Source of the DNA: Lachnospiraceae bacterium C6A11
GTDB lineage: Bacteria; Bacillota; Clostridia; Lachnospirales; Lachnospiraceae
NCBI GenBank assembly: GCA_000702245.1
Contig: JNKY01000014.1
Coordinates: 1-64,000 of the forward strand
Direction: 5' to 3'
Length of the DNA: 64,000 nucleotides
In this document: positions 8,836-17,552 of the stretch, piece by piece
How the letters are laid out: the number at the start of each line of letters is the position of its first letter
Position numbering within the stretch: position 1 is the stretch's first letter
Made by a program: the position numbers and the translations under genes
Notes under the pieces: generated by a model
Databases searched by the model: none
What the model was told of the DNA's origin: nothing
The model's input: only the letters and a program-made list of their open reading frames with translations

Positions 8836-11141
8836 TGTTTTCCGTCTTTCCTAGTAAACAACTTCACGAGATTAAGCCTCAGCGCATTCGAAACAACGCA
8901 GAAGCTTGATAAACTCATCGCAGCCGCACCTATCATCGGACTAAGCTTCAGTCCAAACAGTGGATAAAGTGCACCTGCTGCAATCGGAATACCGATAATA
9001 TTATAAATAAATGCCCAGAACAGGTTTTCCTTGATATTCTTCATAACGGACTTGCTGAGCTTAACAGCCGACGGAACATCCGTCACAAAGCTCTTCATCA
9101 GCACAACGTCCGCCGCATCGATCGCAATATCGGTTCCCGCACCGATAGCGATACCGGTATCAGCTCTCGTAAGTGCCGGCGCATCGTTGATCCCATCGCC
9201 AACCATTATAACCTTGCTGCCTTTTTCCTGCAGCTCTCTTATGACCTTTTCCTTGCCGTCCGGAAGCACCTCAGCGATGACCTCGTCAACGCCTGCCAGC
9301 CGTCCGATTGCCTCAGCCGTCCTCCTGTTGTCGCCCGTCAGCATGATGACCTTCAGCCCCATACTACGAAGCTTTTCGATAGCCGAAGCTGCGTCATCCT
9401 TAATAGTATCCGCAACAGCGATCGTTCCGAGAAAGCCTTCTTCACCTGCAAAAAATACAGGTGTCTTTCCTTCCTCCGCAAGCCTTTCGGCCGTCCTCTT
9501 ATGCTCCACCGGAATCACAGCATTCTTTATTATGAAGGACTCATTTCCTCCGTATACCATCCTGCCGTCAACTTTGCCGCTGAGTCCGTTACCCGAGAAC
9601 ACCTTGAACTCGCTTACTGCGCAATTATCGACACCGCTGATATGATTTACGATTGCCCGCGCGATCGGATGTTCGCTCCGCCCTTCAAGTGCGCCCGCAA
9701 GAGTAAGCAGCTTCTCCTCCGAAACACCCTCTGCCGCGATCACATCAGTCACACGAGGTTCCCCATTAGTTATTGTACCCGTCTTGTCAAGTACCACAAC
9801 CTCTGACCTGCCTGTTATCTCCAGTGAAGCCGCAGTTTTGAAGAGGATTCCGTTTCTCGCACCCACACCGTTTCCGACCATGATAGCCACCGGTGTCGCA
9901 AGTCCCAGCGCACACGGACACGAAATAACAAGCACCGAAATAGCCCTTGCGATTGCAAAGCCCACCGCCGCGCCTGTAAGCATCCAGACCGCAAAGGTCA
10001 CTGCCGCTATCCCGATAACAACCGGCACAAATACGCCCGCCACCTTATCGGCAATCTTCGCAACCGGAGCCTTCGTAGCCGCCGCATCACTTACCATATT
10101 TATTATCTGCGAAAGAGTCGTGTCTCTTCCGACCCTCTCAGCCCTGCATTTAATGAAGCCCGACTGATTGATGGTTGCCGCAGAAACCCTGTCGCCTGCC
10201 GTCTTGTCCGCAGGTATGCTCTCGCCTGTCAGCGCCGCCTCATTGACCGCGCACTCGCCTTCTATTATCACGCCGTCCACCGGGATACTCTCCCCCGGCC
10301 TAACGACAAATACATCTCCTACTGCAACCTCATCTATATTTACGCTCTTCTCCTCGCCGCTCCTCAGAACAACTGCCGTCTTCGGTGCGAGCTTCATCAA
10401 ACTCTTCAGTGCATTTGTGGTCTTCCCCTTCGAGAAGGCCTCAAGCAGCTTTCCAACCGTGATAAGAGTCAGTATCATTGCCGCCGATTCAAAGTAAAGG
10501 TCATTCATATAGTCCATTGCCGCTGCGCTGTCGCCCTTTGAAGAGGCGCCTATCAGCAGTGCCATTACGACCACGCTGTAGATGAATGACGCAGCCGAAC
10601 CGAGTGCCACCAGCGTGTCCATATTTGGTGCCCCGCGCAGTACGCCCTTAAATCCTGAGATGAAGAACTCTCTGTTGATGACCATTACGATCAGTGCGAG
10701 AACCATTTGTGCTATCGCTATCACATCGTGCTTTCCCTCCAGCCATGCCGGAAGCGGAAACTTGAACATCATATGTCCCATGGAGAGATACATAAGCACA
10801 GCAAGAAAACCAAGAGACATAAACAGCCTTCGCCTAAGCTTTGGCGTATCCTTATCTCTCAGTGCTTCCTCTTCTTCCGAATACATCGAAGCCGCTTCGT
10901 CCCCGGAACCTGCTCTGCCGCTTCCGGCTTTGCTGCCCCTTTCTTTAACAGGCTTCGCCTTGTATCCCGCATCCTTAACCGCTTTAATTATACTTTCCGG
11001 AGATGCTGTGCCCTCGACGCCCATGGAGTTTGTGAGAAGATTCACCGAGCAGACCGTTACTCCGTCCACTTTTGAAACCGCCTTCTCAACTCTCGACGAG
11101 CACGCCGCACAATGCATTCCCGATACGCTGTATTTATCCAT
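8832..11141 (-). CDS. copA: Copper-translocating P1B-type ATPase
   Basis: 769 residues, full length for CopA. One N-terminal heavy-metal domain (GMHCAACSSRVE, 8-19), a charged Gly/Ser/Glu-rich linker (about 65-95), then membrane helices. Actuator loop TGES at 305-308, transmembrane metal site SCPCALGLATP at 407-417 (CPC, typical of Cu(I) pumps), phosphorylation site DKTGT at 452-456, and hinge GDGINDAPAL near the C-terminus. Exports Cu+ from the cytoplasm using ATP. No CopZ, CsoR or CopY gene is adjacent; the only coupled gene is the acidic-tailed membrane protein overlapping its stop. The start is preceded by AAGGAAAG. Confidence 0.93.
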   Translation of the reverse strand: MDKYSVSGMHCAACSSRVEKAVSKVDGVTVCSVNLLTNSMGVEGTASPESIIKAVKDAGYKAKPVKERGSKAGSGRAGSGDEAASMYSEEEEALRDKDTPKLRRRLFMSLGFLAVLMYLSMGHMMFKFPLPAWLEGKHDVIAIAQMVLALIVMVINREFFISGFKGVLRGAPNMDTLVALGSAASFIYSVVVMALLIGASSKGDSAAAMDYMNDLYFESAAMILTLITVGKLLEAFSKGKTTNALKSLMKLAPKTAVVLRSGEEKSVNIDEVAVGDVFVVRPGESIPVDGVIIEGECAVNEAALTGESIPADKTAGDRVSAATINQSGFIKCRAERVGRDTTLSQIINMVSDAAATKAPVAKIADKVAGVFVPVVIGIAAVTFAVWMLTGAAVGFAIARAISVLVISCPCALGLATPVAIMVGNGVGARNGILFKTAASLEITGRSEVVVLDKTGTITNGEPRVTDVIAAEGVSEEKLLTLAGALEGRSEHPIARAIVNHISGVDNCAVSEFKVFSGNGLSGKVDGRMVYGGNESFIIKNAVIPVEHKRTAERLAEEGKTPVFFAGEEGFLGTIAVADTIKDDAASAIEKLRSMGLKVIMLTGDNRRTAEAIGRLAGVDEVIAEVLPDGKEKVIRELQEKGSKVIMVGDGINDAPALTRADTGIAIGAGTDIAIDAADVVLMKSFVTDVPSAVKLSKSVMKNIKENLFWAFIYNIIGIPIAAGALYPLFGLKLSPMIGAAAMSLSSFCVVSNALRLNLVKLFTRKDGKQ

Positions 11142-11260
11142 TCGCTATTCTTTCCTTATCCAACATACGAAAATATATCTCCAATTTTCTTGGCTTCTAT
11201 AAGTTCTTCTGTATCCTTTCCTTCCCACATATTATCCATCATAAAAATAGCAATCAATTC

Positions 11261-12673
11261 TTATAACAGTGTCATAGAAAACACATCAATAATACGCATT
11301 AGCAGTTCTGAAATACTCACGATAGATTCCGCGCAGACATATTCATAACGTCCGTGAAAATTGTGTCCGCCGGCGCACAGGTTCGGGCAAGGTATGCCCA
11401 TGAATGAAAGGTTTGCGCCGTCCGTACCGCCTCTTATCGGAGTGATAACAGGCTCTATTCCCAGCTCTTTCATCGCAGCCACCGCATTGTCTATCAAAAA
11501 CATATTGTCCGGCTCGATCTTCGAACGCATATTAAAATACTGGTCACGAACCTGGACAGTAACTGCCTTGTCTATAAAGCGGCTGTATTTCTCACTAAGC
11601 TTTTCTGCAAGGTCAGCCACCCTCTGCTTCTTTTCCTCAAACTTTTCCTTGGAATGATCGCGGATGATGTACTGAAGCTCTGCCTCTTCGATATTTCCGT
11701 TCATCTTCATCAGGTGGAAGAAGCCCTCGTAGCCTTCTGTATATTCAGGTCTCTCATCAGCCGAAAGCAGCGTATCGAACTCAGCCGCAACGCGCGACGC
11801 ATTCAGCATCTTGTCCTTTGCCTCGCCCGGATGAACACCAAGTCCCTTAACCTTGACAACAGCCGCTGCCGCATTGAAGTTTTCAAACTCAAGCTCGCCT
11901 ATCGCACCACCGTCAACCGTATATGCATAGTCCGCTCCGAAACGCTTTGTGTCAAAGTGCTTAGTGCCCTCGCCTATTTCCTCATCCGGCGTAAATGCAA
12001 CCGCAATCCTGCCGTGAACAAACTTCTTCTCACCGCTTCTGATATCACTGAGCAGCTCCTCTGCCATAGTCATTATCTCGGCTATTCCGGCCTTGTCATC
12101 CGCTCCGAGCAGCGTCGTACCATCGGTTGTAATAAGCGTCTGCCCTATGTATTTCCTAAGCTCCGGGAACTTAGATGGGTTTAATACTAATCCTGTAACA
12201 CCGTTGGTCTCTTCATCCCTTTCGGTATCCTCCGAAACCTTAATTGCGATCTTATCATCCTTCTCAAAATCATCCTCGGTCTTATCATCCTTCTCAGAAT
12301 CATCCTCAGCCGAAGCATCTCTCTGCCCACCAAGCATTATATCCCCGCCGTCGTAATCATAAACAAACTGTGGATCCACATTCTCTCCGCTTGCTTCAGG
12401 CGAGGTATCCATATGAGCTATAAAGCCCAGCACTTTCTCGTTTCTCCCGCCGTCTGTCGCAGGGATCATTGCATATAGATAGTTATGCTCCTCATCATAA
12501 TAAATATCCTCTGCGCCAAGCTCCGCCAGTTCATCCCTGAGAAGCCTTCCAAGAACCTTCTGCTTCTCAGTACTTGGTGAAAGTCCGCTGGTCTCACTCG
12601 ACTGTGTATCTATTGATATATATTTCAAAAATCGCTTTATCGCTTTATTTTCAATTATCTCTTTTCCCATCAT
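11261..12673 (-). CDS. pepT: Peptidase T (tripeptide aminopeptidase) with acidic insertion
   Basis: M20-family zinc aminopeptidase that removes the N-terminal residue of tripeptides. Zinc and catalytic motifs: GFIAHMDTSPEASG (~85-98), TLLGADDKAGIAEI (~190) and PDEEIGEGTKHFD (~235). It is 470 residues against about 410 for the family. The excess is a low-complexity acidic insert at about 120-160, containing two copies of a (E)DDxEKDDK unit encoded by near-identical DNA at about 12247-12306. The insert falls where PepT proteins have a surface loop, so activity may be retained. Two adjacent ATGs (12673, 12670) are possible starts. Probably monocistronic. Confidence 0.9.
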   Translation of the reverse strand: MMGKEIIENKAIKRFLKYISIDTQSSETSGLSPSTEKQKVLGRLLRDELAELGAEDIYYDEEHNYLYAMIPATDGGRNEKVLGFIAHMDTSPEASGENVDPQFVYDYDGGDIMLGGQRDASAEDDSEKDDKTEDDFEKDDKIAIKVSEDTERDEETNGVTGLVLNPSKFPELRKYIGQTLITTDGTTLLGADDKAGIAEIMTMAEELLSDIRSGEKKFVHGRIAVAFTPDEEIGEGTKHFDTKRFGADYAYTVDGGAIGELEFENFNAAAAVVKVKGLGVHPGEAKDKMLNASRVAAEFDTLLSADERPEYTEGYEGFFHLMKMNGNIEEAELQYIIRDHSKEKFEEKKQRVADLAEKLSEKYSRFIDKAVTVQVRDQYFNMRSKIEPDNMFLIDNAVAAMKELGIEPVITPIRGGTDGANLSFMGIPCPNLCAGGHNFHGRYEYVCAESIVSISELLMRIIDVFSMTLL

Positions 12674-12889
12674 TAAATCCCTATCTATTTCTTATTATTT
12701 TTATACCGGGCAATTATTATCATACACCCCGATCATGTAGATATGTTTCATCCACTATCCATACGTCCGTAAAGTCCGATGTCCGTACAATGATCAGTCT
12801 ACAGGCTGTCCATTTTATGTGTTCCAACGGCTGATTATATCACATCACAGCCCTATCCACCATCAATATATTATTAAGATTAGTTATAA

Positions 12890-13510
12890 CTAACCCTCGT
12901 CCTCCGCAGCCTTCTCTCGCTCCACTATCGTTCCTGACAGCAAAGAGAATTTCTCAGCTCTCCTGCCCAGACGTATTATATATTGTCTCAGAGTCTTCAC
13001 AAGTTCCTCCGGATCGTCCTTCATCCCATTACGTACCCACGCGCAGATGACGTTCCACATTGCACCGATATTAAATGGCAGGATGTAGGTAACATCAAGA
13101 TTACCAAATATTTCCTCCGGTACCAGTCCCATCGCCACAAGCTCGTCGTGCCTTCCCGGTATGCGGTCATTCAGCTTCTTCAACACAAGGTGCATCATAT
13201 CATTTTTATCGAGCAGCATGACCACATGCTCGTTTGCTTTTACGAAACCGATTATTACCTCCAACGGCGACTTGACTCTCGTCGTTACAAGCTCCGTTGA
13301 ATATTCTATTATCATTGCCTCGAGTATCGAGTCCATCACATCGTCCTTCGACGTGAAGTTGCGGTAGAAGGTTTTTCGCACAAGTCCGGCCTCAAGCACT
13401 ATCTGCTTGACCGTTATTTCTTCATATGGATGCTGCTCCATCAGCCTGAGCAACGCCTCGCATATTTCTTTTTTTGAGCGTATTGCCGACGGATTATTTG
13501 ATTCGTTCAT
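12890..13510 (-). CDS. TetR-family transcriptional repressor of the adjacent ABC exporter
   Basis: 206 residues. N-terminal TetR helix-turn-helix at about 12-58 (ITVKQIVLEAGLVRKTFYRNF), then an all-helical ligand domain typical of the family. AGGAGGAG precedes the ATG. It is divergent from the ABC transporter genes starting at 13646; the 135-bp gap contains two inverted copies of the same operator-like sequence. Likely represses the transporter and itself, releasing when it binds a transported compound or antimicrobial. The ligand is unknown. Its TAG stop lies inside the 14-bp palindrome TTAGTTATAACTAA (12880-12893). Confidence 0.88.
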   Translation of the reverse strand: MNESNNPSAIRSKKEICEALLRLMEQHPYEEITVKQIVLEAGLVRKTFYRNFTSKDDVMDSILEAMIIEYSTELVTTRVKSPLEVIIGFVKANEHVVMLLDKNDMMHLVLKKLNDRIPGRHDELVAMGLVPEEIFGNLDVTYILPFNIGAMWNVICAWVRNGMKDDPEELVKTLRQYIIRLGRRAEKFSLLSGTIVEREKAAEDEG

Positions 13511-13527
13511 ATTGCTCCTCCTAAAAG

Positions 13528-13557
13528 TGACACACTTGTAACATTATTGTGTATCTT
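13528..13557. promoter_or_regulatory. Operator half-sites, tetR side (split copy)
   Basis: TGACACACTTGT (13528-13539) and TTGTGTATCTT (13547-13557) are the two parts of the operator found inverted at 13607-13625, here split by 7 bp. It lies between tetR and its likely promoter, so it probably serves autoregulation. Confidence 0.65.
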
Positions 13558-13569
13558 ACACTGCAGCTA

Positions 13570-13598
13570 TTGACTTTGCTCTATGTCCTTTATATCAT
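13570..13598 (+). promoter_or_regulatory. Promoter of the ABC exporter operon
   Basis: TTGACT at 13570-13575, a 17-bp spacer and TATCAT at 13593-13598. The predicted start of transcription (~13605) touches the operator at 13607-13625. Confidence 0.75.
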
Positions 13599-13606
13599 AA
13601 CGCCAA

Positions 13607-13625
13607 AAGATACACAAGTGTGTCA
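13607..13625. promoter_or_regulatory. Operator copy at the transcription start of the ABC exporter
   Basis: The 19-bp site reads TGACACACTTGTGTATCTT on the minus strand and contains ACACAAGTGTGT, an imperfect palindrome. Position just after the -10 box is ideal for repression. Confidence 0.7.
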
Positions 13626-13645
13626 TTTAAGAAAGGAGAAAAAAT

Positions 13646-14338
13646 ATGATCGAACTTAAGAATCTTGTTAAAAAATACAACTCAGGCTCAGAGGAGATCG
13701 TCGCACTTAACAGTATTTCCGCACAAATACGTCCGGGTGAGTTCACCGTCATCCTCGGTCCTTCCGGCTCAGGCAAGAGCACGATGCTCAATATGCTCGG
13801 TGGCATGGACCGCCCGACAAGCGGCCAGATACTTATCAACGGCGAGGACATCTCCCGATTATCAGAGAAGAAGCTGACCGATTACAGGAGAAAAAATGTT
13901 GGCTTCGTATTTCAGTTTTACAATCTCGTTGACAACCTCACCGCTTACGAGAATGTCGGAATAGCCGCAAATCTTACCGGCAACACCCATAGAGCCGCAG
14001 AAATACTTAAGGAGGTCGGCCTTGAGAAGAGAATGAACAACTTCCCGGATCAGCTGTCCGGCGGCGAGATGCAGCGAGTTGCCATCGCCAGAGCCGTTGC
14101 GAAGTCCCCTAAGCTTCTCCTCTGCGACGAGCCGACCGGCGCTCTCGATGTTGCAACCGGCGAGAAGATATTTGCCCTTCTTAAAAAATACGCCGAAGGT
14201 AAGGACACCGCAGTTGTTGTAGTAACCCACAACCCTGATGTTGCAAACCTGGCAGATCATGTTATCCGCCTGAGAGACGGACAGATCATTTCCGATAAGA
14301 CTGTCCGCACCATCGAGCCGCAGACGATAGCATCATAA
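13646..14338 (+). CDS. ABC transporter ATP-binding protein (MacB/LolD type)
   Basis: 230 residues, normal for the family. Walker A GPSGSGKST near 38-46, Q-loop VFQFYNLVDNLTAYENV near 89-105, signature LSGGEMQR near 139, Walker B LLLCDEPTGALD near 156-167, H-loop VVTHNPD near 192. AAAGGAG precedes the ATG. It drives the FtsX-type permease encoded 71 bp downstream. The pair resembles exporters for antimicrobial peptides or lipids that work by mechanotransmission. Controlled by the divergent TetR-family regulator through the operators described. Confidence 0.92.
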   Translation: MIELKNLVKKYNSGSEEIVALNSISAQIRPGEFTVILGPSGSGKSTMLNMLGGMDRPTSGQILINGEDISRLSEKKLTDYRRKNVGFVFQFYNLVDNLTAYENVGIAANLTGNTHRAAEILKEVGLEKRMNNFPDQLSGGEMQRVAIARAVAKSPKLLLCDEPTGALDVATGEKIFALLKKYAEGKDTAVVVVTHNPDVANLADHVIRLRDGQIISDKTVRTIEPQTIAS

Positions 14339-14409
14339 TAACAAACAACCACCCACATCATAAATCACAGATGCCCCCACAAATAACATCATGATAGAAA
14401 GGAGCCCCC

Positions 14410-16701
14410 ATGAACTTCCTCTACAAAAAAATGTTCAGAAGCATAAAGCAATTCAAGTTCCAGTTCATAACCGTACTGCTTCTCGCAGTATTATCCGTTA
14501 CCGTCTACAGCGGTCTCGAGGGAATCTGGAACGGCATCAAATACGAATACAATAAGACCGTCAAATCCACAAACCTTGCGGACGAATGGATCATGGCAAC
14601 TTACTTTACAGAGGATGATATTTCAGCCATTAAAAACCTTGATGGCGTAACAGACATGTCCGCCTGCATCCGCATCTCTGCGATCAGCAAGAATAAGGAC
14701 GGCCGTGACAGCGTTCTAAGCCTTGATACTGTCGGCAACGAAGCAATCTCTTCCGTAACAGTCATGAAGGGCGTTGGCTACAACAGATCCTTCACGAACA
14801 GCATCTGGCTGGATACAGACTATGCCGCAGAAAACAGTATTTCCGTCGGTGACGTCATTCCTATCAGCTATGCCGGAAATACTGCCCAGGCAACTGTTGC
14901 CGGAATAGTCATCTCCACCGAAAGAGCTCACTTTGTGGGAACAGCCGACTATTACCTCCCGGACCATGAGAAGTTCGGTTACGGCTACATCTCTGATGAC
15001 CTCACCGGTGCACTCGGCGTACAGATTCCATGCAATATCCTGAAGCTTAAGAGCCACGACTCGGCCGTAAAAGAAAACGTAAATACCATTCTCGGCGAGC
15101 GCTTCATCGCATATTATGACAGAGATACACTGTTTGACACATACTTCGTGACCAATCAGGCTGACAATCTGAAGAAGGTGTCGATTCTTTTCTCATCTCT
15201 CTTCATACTCCTTGCGGTGCTCTCGATGTATACCACGATCAAGAGGTTGATCGACGCCCAGAGCTTCGATATCACAACGCTGAAATCACTGGGCTTCCCT
15301 AACAGAAGCCTGATACTCCACTACTCTATGTACGGACTCTTCGTCAGCGTCATCGGAACCGCCATCGGTTTCCTCTGCTCTTATCCTTTTTCAATGCTTG
15401 TACAAAAGAATCAGAAAGAGCTTATCTCACTCCCGAAGTGGCCGATCAAGCATACCTACGGCTCGCTGATCATCATACTTCTGATAATAGTCCTGTCCCT
15501 CCTTACCTCTGTATTTGCTGCATGGAAGGCTATGGCCGGACTCCCTGCCGAATCACTGCAGAAGAAAATGACACGCGGTAAACACCTCCTGTTTGAGCGT
15601 GCCGGCCTGCTGTGGAAGAAGCTCGGCTTCGGCATGAGGTGGACTCTCCGTGACGCCGGTGCTCACAAGGTTCGCATCCTTCTCGGCATCATCAGTGTCT
15701 GCGGAAGCTTCATGCTCCTGATGGTCGGCTTTGGAACTTCTGATTCCATCTCCTCTTTCACGGACAAGAGCTACGACGAGGAGTTCATCTATTCTTATAA
15801 ATACACGCTTAACTCTGCAAATACGCCTGAAGATATCGCTTCTCTCGGCCAGCAGACCAACGGCCAGTTTATAGAGACCGTTCAAAGCCGTGTAAACCTT
15901 GAAGGCAGCGATGAGACGTATTTCAAGACTGTAACTGTATTTACGGAAGGAAACTATATCAACCTTAAGACCGTCGATGGTGAAAGACTCTGCGACAGCG
16001 GTGCCTATATCACCGAAGGAATGGCAGAGACTCTCGGAGTAGAAAAAGGTGACACCGTGACCCTTCAGCCGTCATTCTCCGGAGATACTTTTACCTTTAA
16101 GATATCCGGCATCATCCCTTCAAGCATGCCTCAGACACTCTATATCAGTGAAGGCTGCTGGACCTCTGCAGGTGCGGCCTTCTGCCCTACTCATCTTCTT
16201 GCAGGAGATGACTTAAACCCTGAAGTGCTTCGCGGTGATACGAGAATATCCCAGATGATTACCGGTTTAGAGCAAAAAAATAACCTGAGCAACTTCAAGG
16301 TAAAGTTTTCAGGTATATTTAATCTTATGAAATTTATAGCCATCATTCTTGTTGTTATCGTGCTCTACAACCTCAGCATCCTGAGCTTTCTTGAAAGAAC
16401 GAGGCAGTATAACACCTTCAGAGTGCTCGGCTTCCATTATAATGAAATACGAGTTCTCGCGTCATTCGAGAACCTGATCATACTTATCTTCGGTTCTGTT
16501 GCAGGACTTTTCCTGGGCTTTAAGTTCCTCGAACTATACTGCGCAACATTTTCGAATGACACGATCAAGATCTATTCGGACCTTACCGGTAAGAATCTGT
16601 CACTGATCTGCTGTATCGTATTCTTCTGCACAGTTATTACAACTTTTCTGCTTTCACTCAGGATCAAGAAGATAGATATGGTCAAAGCCCTGAAAGAGTA
16701 A
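14410..16701 (+). CDS. ABC transporter permease, FtsX/MacB-like
   Basis: 763 residues with two FtsX-like halves. An N-terminal helix (about 17-37) is followed by an extracytoplasmic domain (about 45-255) and three or four helices (about 260-385). A second helix near 425-445 is followed by another extracytoplasmic domain (about 450-635) and three final helices to the C-terminus. Position, AAAGGAG site and length fit a partner of the upstream ATPase. This two-repeat layout is common in antimicrobial peptide resistance exporters of Firmicutes; the substrate cannot be read from sequence. The TetR rather than two-component control argues for a small diffusible inducer. Confidence 0.88.
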   Translation: MNFLYKKMFRSIKQFKFQFITVLLLAVLSVTVYSGLEGIWNGIKYEYNKTVKSTNLADEWIMATYFTEDDISAIKNLDGVTDMSACIRISAISKNKDGRDSVLSLDTVGNEAISSVTVMKGVGYNRSFTNSIWLDTDYAAENSISVGDVIPISYAGNTAQATVAGIVISTERAHFVGTADYYLPDHEKFGYGYISDDLTGALGVQIPCNILKLKSHDSAVKENVNTILGERFIAYYDRDTLFDTYFVTNQADNLKKVSILFSSLFILLAVLSMYTTIKRLIDAQSFDITTLKSLGFPNRSLILHYSMYGLFVSVIGTAIGFLCSYPFSMLVQKNQKELISLPKWPIKHTYGSLIIILLIIVLSLLTSVFAAWKAMAGLPAESLQKKMTRGKHLLFERAGLLWKKLGFGMRWTLRDAGAHKVRILLGIISVCGSFMLLMVGFGTSDSISSFTDKSYDEEFIYSYKYTLNSANTPEDIASLGQQTNGQFIETVQSRVNLEGSDETYFKTVTVFTEGNYINLKTVDGERLCDSGAYITEGMAETLGVEKGDTVTLQPSFSGDTFTFKISGIIPSSMPQTLYISEGCWTSAGAAFCPTHLLAGDDLNPEVLRGDTRISQMITGLEQKNNLSNFKVKFSGIFNLMKFIAIILVVIVLYNLSILSFLERTRQYNTFRVLGFHYNEIRVLASFENLIILIFGSVAGLFLGFKFLELYCATFSNDTIKIYSDLTGKNLSLICCIVFFCTVITTFLLSLRIKKIDMVKALKE

Positions 16702-16721
16702 TCACAGTTTCATCTCATATT

Positions 16722-16761
16722 CAAAAGCTGCAGCCGATGGATACAACCAACAGCTGCAGCT
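16722..16761 (-). terminator. Terminator between convergent genes
   Basis: AGCTGCAGC / GCTGCAGCT arms at 16726-16734 and 16753-16761. TTTTG follows on the minus strand, so it best serves the YwlG-like gene; the plus strand lacks a T-run. Confidence 0.6.
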
Positions 16762-16778
16762 GACTGAGTATAATAACT

Positions 16779-17378
16779 TTATTCAAGGTTCACATCATAA
16801 ACAGCTCTCACACCGCCGACGTATTTCGGGCGGAATCTTGCTGCTATGATAATAGCTTCTCCGATATTTTTATTAGTAAGTCTGAGAGGCACAGCAACCG
16901 GATGGATGTGCATTCCGATCATCACACCTCCAATATCCATGCCAGCCGCAGCCTTTGCTTTGATATTCTCTACGAGAACCGGTTCACTCAGATTATTGTA
17001 GTGAGTAACTGCGAAGGCTCCGCCGGCGTGGTACTGAGGTACCGCATTTACCTGATCGAGGTCATACTTCTCGGCAACTGCCGCATCAACCACAAGAGCT
17101 CTGTTCAAATGCTCGCAGCACTGAACTGCCAGGTCTATCCCGCGCTCCTTAAGATAAGGTGCAACCACGCTGTAAACAGCCTCTGCCGCATCTGCACTGG
17201 ACATGGTGCCCATTCTCTTACCTATCATTTCACTTGAAGAACAGCCTATAACAAAGAGCTGTCCTTTTTTTATTTTTGAAGCAGCCACCACTTCGCTGAT
17301 GACCTTTTCTGCATCACTCTTTAACTTTTCAACAAAATCCGATGAAAGTGCCGTCAGATCGTCTGCTCTCTCTATCAT
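16779..17378 (-). CDS. TIGR01440/DUF436 family protein (YwlG-like)
   Basis: 199 residues, whole-length match in style to the conserved Firmicute YwlG family: GQLFVIGCSSSEMIGKRMGTMSS near 39-61, VQCCEHLNRALV near 85-95 and an FRPKYVGGVRAVYDVNL C-terminus. Function is not established for the family. In many genomes it sits near ribose-5-phosphate isomerase B or glyA; neither is here. GGAGGACAG precedes the ATG. Confidence 0.85.
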   Translation of the reverse strand: MIERADDLTALSSDFVEKLKSDAEKVISEVVAASKIKKGQLFVIGCSSSEMIGKRMGTMSSADAAEAVYSVVAPYLKERGIDLAVQCCEHLNRALVVDAAVAEKYDLDQVNAVPQYHAGGAFAVTHYNNLSEPVLVENIKAKAAAGMDIGGVMIGMHIHPVAVPLRLTNKNIGEAIIIAARFRPKYVGGVRAVYDVNLE

Positions 17379-17447
17379 CCTTCTGTCCTCCGATTCCCTA
17401 AATATCTAATAACAGCCTCTGTTCGTTCCGATAAATATCCTTTATCC

Positions 17448-17552
17448 AAACTGCTACCGACAGCCATTATTATCACTCATCCAAACTGCTACCGGCAGTT
17501 ATTATTATCACTCATCAAAACTGCTACCGACAGCCATTATTATCACTCATCA
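17448..17552. repeat. Three tandem copies of a 35-bp unit covering the cysK stop codon
   Basis: Copies at 17448-17482, 17483-17517 and 17518-17552. Copies 1 and 3 are near identical; copy 2 differs at a few bases. On the minus strand the unit contains GATGAGTGA, the last codons and TGA stop of cysK, so the gene's 3' end has been duplicated downstream twice. Confidence 0.9.

Noticed and set aside
12880-12893. TTAGTTATAACTAA palindrome at the tetR stop as an operator
   Set aside because: It lies at the 3' end of the gene, is short and AT-rich, and does not match the operator sequence found upstream.
17448-17552. Tandem repeats as a CRISPR array
   Set aside because: The units abut with no spacers and include a gene's stop codon; no cas genes are in the window.
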